Shown here: in pieces, positions 13,941 to 16,376 of the stretch
Numbering within the stretch: position 1 is the first letter of the stretch
Layout: the number at the start of each line of letters is the position of its first letter
Assembly: GCA_964579845.1 (NCBI GenBank)
Contig: CAZOHC010000026.1
Coordinates: 1 to 16,376, forward strand
Origin: CAZOHC01 sp964579845
Lineage (GTDB): Bacteria; Patescibacteriota; Microgenomatia; Levybacterales; UBA12049
Reading direction: 5' to 3'
DNA: 16,376 nt
Made by a program: the position numbers and the translations under genes
Notes under the pieces: generated by a model
What the model saw: only the letters and a program-made list of their open reading frames with translations
Told to the model about the DNA's origin: nothing
Database searches by the model: none

Positions 13941-13989
13941 TTCTTCGCAATGTCTGCGAACGAATGATGATCAGTTTACGGAGGGTGAT

Positions 13990-14307
13990 ATGCCGTCGGC
14001 AGCCGTTTTCCAACTCGAAAACATCGAAATGCTTCCTCTCGGGGAGACAAGTGCCGTTGTCCGCTTGGGCGACCGCATTGTTGTGCACCATGGAAAAATC
14101 CTCAACTGGGGGTTTACAGTGCTCAAAGCTGGAAGTTTGGCTCAAGCAGAGCTTGAAAAAATTGCTCAGCAGGGGGACCCTATCCACATTAAAACGCAAA
14201 GCCCAGAATCGTACATCGAAGGCTTAATCCTTGAAGTAAGGATGAGGGGTGAACCTTGGGTGTACATAATCGAAGGGAATGTCGGATACATCAATCTGGG
14301 AGAGTGA
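13990..14307 (+). CDS. Small hypothetical protein (105 aa), first of a pair
   Basis: Not recognised. The ATG at 13990 is chosen because GGAGG (13980-13984) sits 5 nt before it; a GTG at 13930 would begin inside the long hairpin. The protein is soluble with no signal or membrane helix. Predicted by eye: beta-rich first half (TSAVVRLGDRIVVHHGKILNWG), one amphipathic helix (SLAQAELEKIAQQ, about 49-61), then beta strands (YIEGLILEVRM, PWVYIIEGNVGYINLGE). This looks like a small alpha/beta domain. Its TGA (14305-14307) is 2 nt before the next ATG, so the two genes are co-translated. It is preceded by a long structured leader with its own promoter. Confidence 0.66.
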   Translation: MPSAAVFQLENIEMLPLGETSAVVRLGDRIVVHHGKILNWGFTVLKAGSLAQAELEKIAQQGDPIHIKTQSPESYIEGLILEVRMRGEPWVYIIEGNVGYINLGE

Positions 14308-14309
14308 TC

Positions 14310-14648
14310 ATGCCAAGACTCATTACATCCGGTCCTTTGGCCGGAACGGAAGTGCTGTACCCGGATGAAGTTCGGGTAACGATTCTTTCCTCCGGAAAGA
14401 AACCGTCACAGCAGGGGATTGTTTCCCCAGAAGGGATCATTTACGGTCCGGGAGACTATGAAGTACATCTCCCATCACTTACACCCGAGATGCGAGATCT
14501 TTTCCTGGGTGAAGTCGGTGAGTCGGTCAGGGAGATTCCGATCGCCGTTCTCCACCAGGAAGGAGAGATATCGGTCGGACAGACCGTCATTCTGGCACAA
14601 TGCCGGACAGGCGGTTCGCTCTCGAACCAGTTCTACCTCATTCGCTAG
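14310..14648 (+). CDS. Small hypothetical protein (112 aa), second of a pair
   Basis: Not recognised. The ATG at 14310 has GGGAG (14298-14302) as SD, lying within the end of the preceding gene. A GTG at 14256 in the same frame overlaps that gene by 52 nt and is rejected. The protein is Gly/Pro-rich and mostly beta by eye (EVRVTILSSG, GIIYGPGDYEVHLP, IPIAVLHQ, GQTVILAQ, NQFYLIR) with one short helix (TPEMRDLFLGEVG). It has no signal peptide, membrane segment or known catalytic motif, and no clear similarity to its partner. The DNA is GC-richer than its surroundings (34 and 35 G+C of 60 in the two 60-base blocks 14581-14640 and 14521-14580). It ends 19 nt before a strong terminator. Confidence 0.68.
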   Translation: MPRLITSGPLAGTEVLYPDEVRVTILSSGKKPSQQGIVSPEGIIYGPGDYEVHLPSLTPEMRDLFLGEVGESVREIPIAVLHQEGEISVGQTVILAQCRTGGSLSNQFYLIR

Positions 14649-14667
14649 CATTCGCGACTGAGAACAC

Positions 14668-14695
14668 GCCCCCCGACGACGTCGGGGGGCTTTTT
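14668..14695 (+). terminator. Intrinsic terminator after the small-gene pair
   Basis: GCCCCCCGAC (14668-14677), loop GAC, GTCGGGGGGC (14681-14690): ten perfect, mostly G-C pairs followed by five T (14691-14695). Confidence 0.95.
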
Positions 14696-14749
14696 CATAG
14701 TTAAATTCTCAGTGTAAACGACCTATAGCTTTATATTTAGCCTCAGATA

Positions 14750-14773
14750 TGCTATAATAATATTTGCTATAAT
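14750..14773 (+). promoter_or_regulatory. Twin extended -10 boxes before the glycosyltransferase
   Basis: Two TGCTATAAT elements in tandem: TG 14750-14751 with TATAAT 14753-14758, and TG 14765-14766 with TATAAT 14768-14773, spaced 15 bp. Both are consensus extended -10s without a clear -35. The leaders would be about 40 and 26 nt and include AAGGT (14795-14799). Confidence 0.66.
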
Positions 14774-14805
14774 ACACATCTATACCGATTTTATAAGGTA
14801 TTGCT

Positions 14806-16068
14806 ATGAAAATTCTCATTGTTGCAGATACGTATCCTCCTCACGTCAACGGTGCTGCTCTTGCGACCTACAGGCAAACTGTAGAGCTTAAGAAACGCGG
14901 TCATCAGATCTATGTCATTGCGCCTTCAACGACGCTTAAAAACGACTACACGGTCGAGGACGGTATCGGAATCTTCCGGATCAGATCAGTATTGATTCAA
15001 AAACCCCAAGAATTTCGAGTTTCACCGCAACTTTTGGTCTATCGCCGAGCGATTAAGAAAATCCTCAGCATAGTCGAACCTGACATCGTTCATGTCAACA
15101 ATCCGGGATTCTTAGCAATTGCGGTGGTTCCGATAGCGAAGAAAATGCACATTCCTACTCTCGCGACCAGTCATTTTATGCCTGAGAATATTACACCGTA
15201 TCTGAAAATCCCCCATATGATCGGTAATGTGTTAAATAATATTATTTGGAAACAGTACGCAGGCTTTTATTCGAAGCTGGACAGTGTTATCTCTCCTACC
15301 CAGACAGGAGCTGATCTCTTGACGAAAAATAATCTGAAATCTGATTTATTTGTCATCTCAAACGGCATTGATCTTGCAAAATACAAAAAGAAATTAACGC
15401 AGAAAGAAGCCAAAAGAAAATTTGATCTACCGGATAAACCGATAGTACTCTTTGTCGGAAGATTGGATAAAGAGAAAAATATCAACGTTCTTTTAGACAG
15501 TCTGGCGCTCATGAAGAAAAAAACAGATTTTCACCTGGTTGTTGCCGGGAAAGGAAAAGAACTGGATCCGCTTATGGAACAGGCACAAGAGCTTGGTTTG
15601 ACCCCGAAGGTTACATTTACCGGTTATGTCTCGGATGATGAGCTCAGGATTCTTTATAATGCTGCTGATATTTTCGTCATGCCCGGAATTGCTGAGCTTC
15701 AGAGTCTGGTTACTATGGAAGCAATGGCTACAGGGCTTCCGGTTATCGGTGCCGACGCAGTCGCGCTCCCTCATTTAATTAAAAACGAAGAAAACGGCTA
15801 TTTGTTTACACCAGGAGATGCAAAAGATTTATCCGTGAAACTGGAGAAACTCTTGGAAGATAAAAAACTTAGAGAAACCATGGGGAAAAAGAGCTTGGCA
15901 CTCATTCAGGAACATGACATGGATCATATCATGGATCGTGTCATCGCAGTCTATCGTAATCTGGTAAAGAAGTATAAAAATACACCGCAGGATTATAGTA
16001 CAGAAAAGGGTCTGGAAATAGACGAAATGATTTTCTCAGCTTTACGTCGACTAAGAGATGTTATATAA
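14806..16068 (+). CDS. GT4-family glycosyltransferase (GT-B fold)
   Basis: 420 residues, the usual size for GT4. The N-terminal Rossmann domain opens MKILIVADTYPPHVNGAA, the acceptor-side glycine loop of this family, and includes PDIVHVNNPGFLA. The C-terminal donor domain has VLFVGRLDKEKNINVLLDSL, the KVTFTGYVSDDELRILYNAADIFVMPG stretch (in two strands and a helix) and the E-x7-E nucleotide-sugar motif (Glu297 and Glu305, in AELQSLVTMEAMATGLPVIG). Sequence style is close to diacylglycerol or phosphatidylinositol glycosyltransferases (glycolipid synthesis at the membrane face), but donor and acceptor are not certain. No membrane helix. SD AAGGT at 14795-14799 lies 6 nt before the ATG. It converges on the next gene with a 7-nt gap and no terminator between. 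Confidence 0.9.
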   Translation: MKILIVADTYPPHVNGAALATYRQTVELKKRGHQIYVIAPSTTLKNDYTVEDGIGIFRIRSVLIQKPQEFRVSPQLLVYRRAIKKILSIVEPDIVHVNNPGFLAIAVVPIAKKMHIPTLATSHFMPENITPYLKIPHMIGNVLNNIIWKQYAGFYSKLDSVISPTQTGADLLTKNNLKSDLFVISNGIDLAKYKKKLTQKEAKRKFDLPDKPIVLFVGRLDKEKNINVLLDSLALMKKKTDFHLVVAGKGKELDPLMEQAQELGLTPKVTFTGYVSDDELRILYNAADIFVMPGIAELQSLVTMEAMATGLPVIGADAVALPHLIKNEENGYLFTPGDAKDLSVKLEKLLEDKKLRETMGKKSLALIQEHDMDHIMDRVIAVYRNLVKKYKNTPQDYSTEKGLEIDEMIFSALRRLRDVI

Positions 16069-16075
16069 GTTCTGT

Positions 16076-16376
<301 letters not shown>

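Noticed and set aside
13930..13989. GTG start at 13930 for the first small gene
   Set aside because: It lies within the right arm of the long hairpin and has no SD; GGAGG sits 5 nt before the ATG at 13990.
13861..14199. Minus-strand frame opposite the first small gene
   Set aside because: It runs through the hairpin, has low-complexity codon use and no SD; the plus-strand gene explains the region.
14256..14309. GTG start at 14256 for the second small gene
   Set aside because: It would overlap the preceding gene by 52 nt, while GGGAG before the ATG at 14310 gives normal operon spacing.

Overview
The window looks like a chromosomal stretch from a small-genome bacterium, most likely of the Patescibacteria/Candidate Phyla Radiation type. 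This is inferred from gene style: an eukaryote-like (IleS2-type) isoleucyl-tRNA synthetase with unusual editing motifs, an iron-permease-family membrane protein, start codons that mostly lack a Shine-Dalgarno (SD), and many small unrecognised proteins. TGA is used as an ordinary stop (for example at 4692, 5063, 6484 and 14305), so this is not a UGA=glycine lineage. No rRNA, tRNA, CRISPR array or insertion sequence was seen.

Left edge (1-860): the AT-rich 3' end of a PD-(D/E)XK nuclease-fold gene, then two small unknown genes. 930-2421: a membrane-anchored protein with an extracytoplasmic domain, a low-molecular-weight phosphatase/ArsC-like protein and a two-helix iron-permease-family protein. 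2460-5307: a soluble histidine kinase with four PAS domains, a stand-alone receiver and a GIY-YIG nuclease, joined by ATGA overlaps. 5347-6486: a membrane-anchored PQQ-type sugar dehydrogenase.

Housekeeping core (6511-12741): ileS, rodA (SEDS glycan polymerase), rplU, rpmA and parB on the plus strand, then lepB on the minus strand converging on parB.

12742-14700: a distinct cassette. Tandem promoters drive a Nudix hydrolase that ends in a strong terminator. It is followed by a roughly 220-nt structured leader (extended -10 promoter, 11-codon ORF, terminator-like stem, 24-nt-arm hairpin) in front of two adjacent unknown small genes, which end in a second strong terminator. The three main genes here have strong SD sequences, unlike most of the window, and the last unknown gene is clearly GC-richer.

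Right edge: a GT4 glycosyltransferase with twin extended -10 boxes, converging with an AT-rich minus-strand gene. That gene enters from the right and encodes a Pro-Glu repeat followed by a FIMAH-like C-terminal domain.

Two patterns stand out. Many promoters are extended -10 boxes (TGnTATACT or TGnTATAAT) lying 7-15 nt before an SD-less ATG, implying leaderless or very short-leader mRNAs. The structured leader at 13760-13989 is the best candidate for an undescribed regulatory element.
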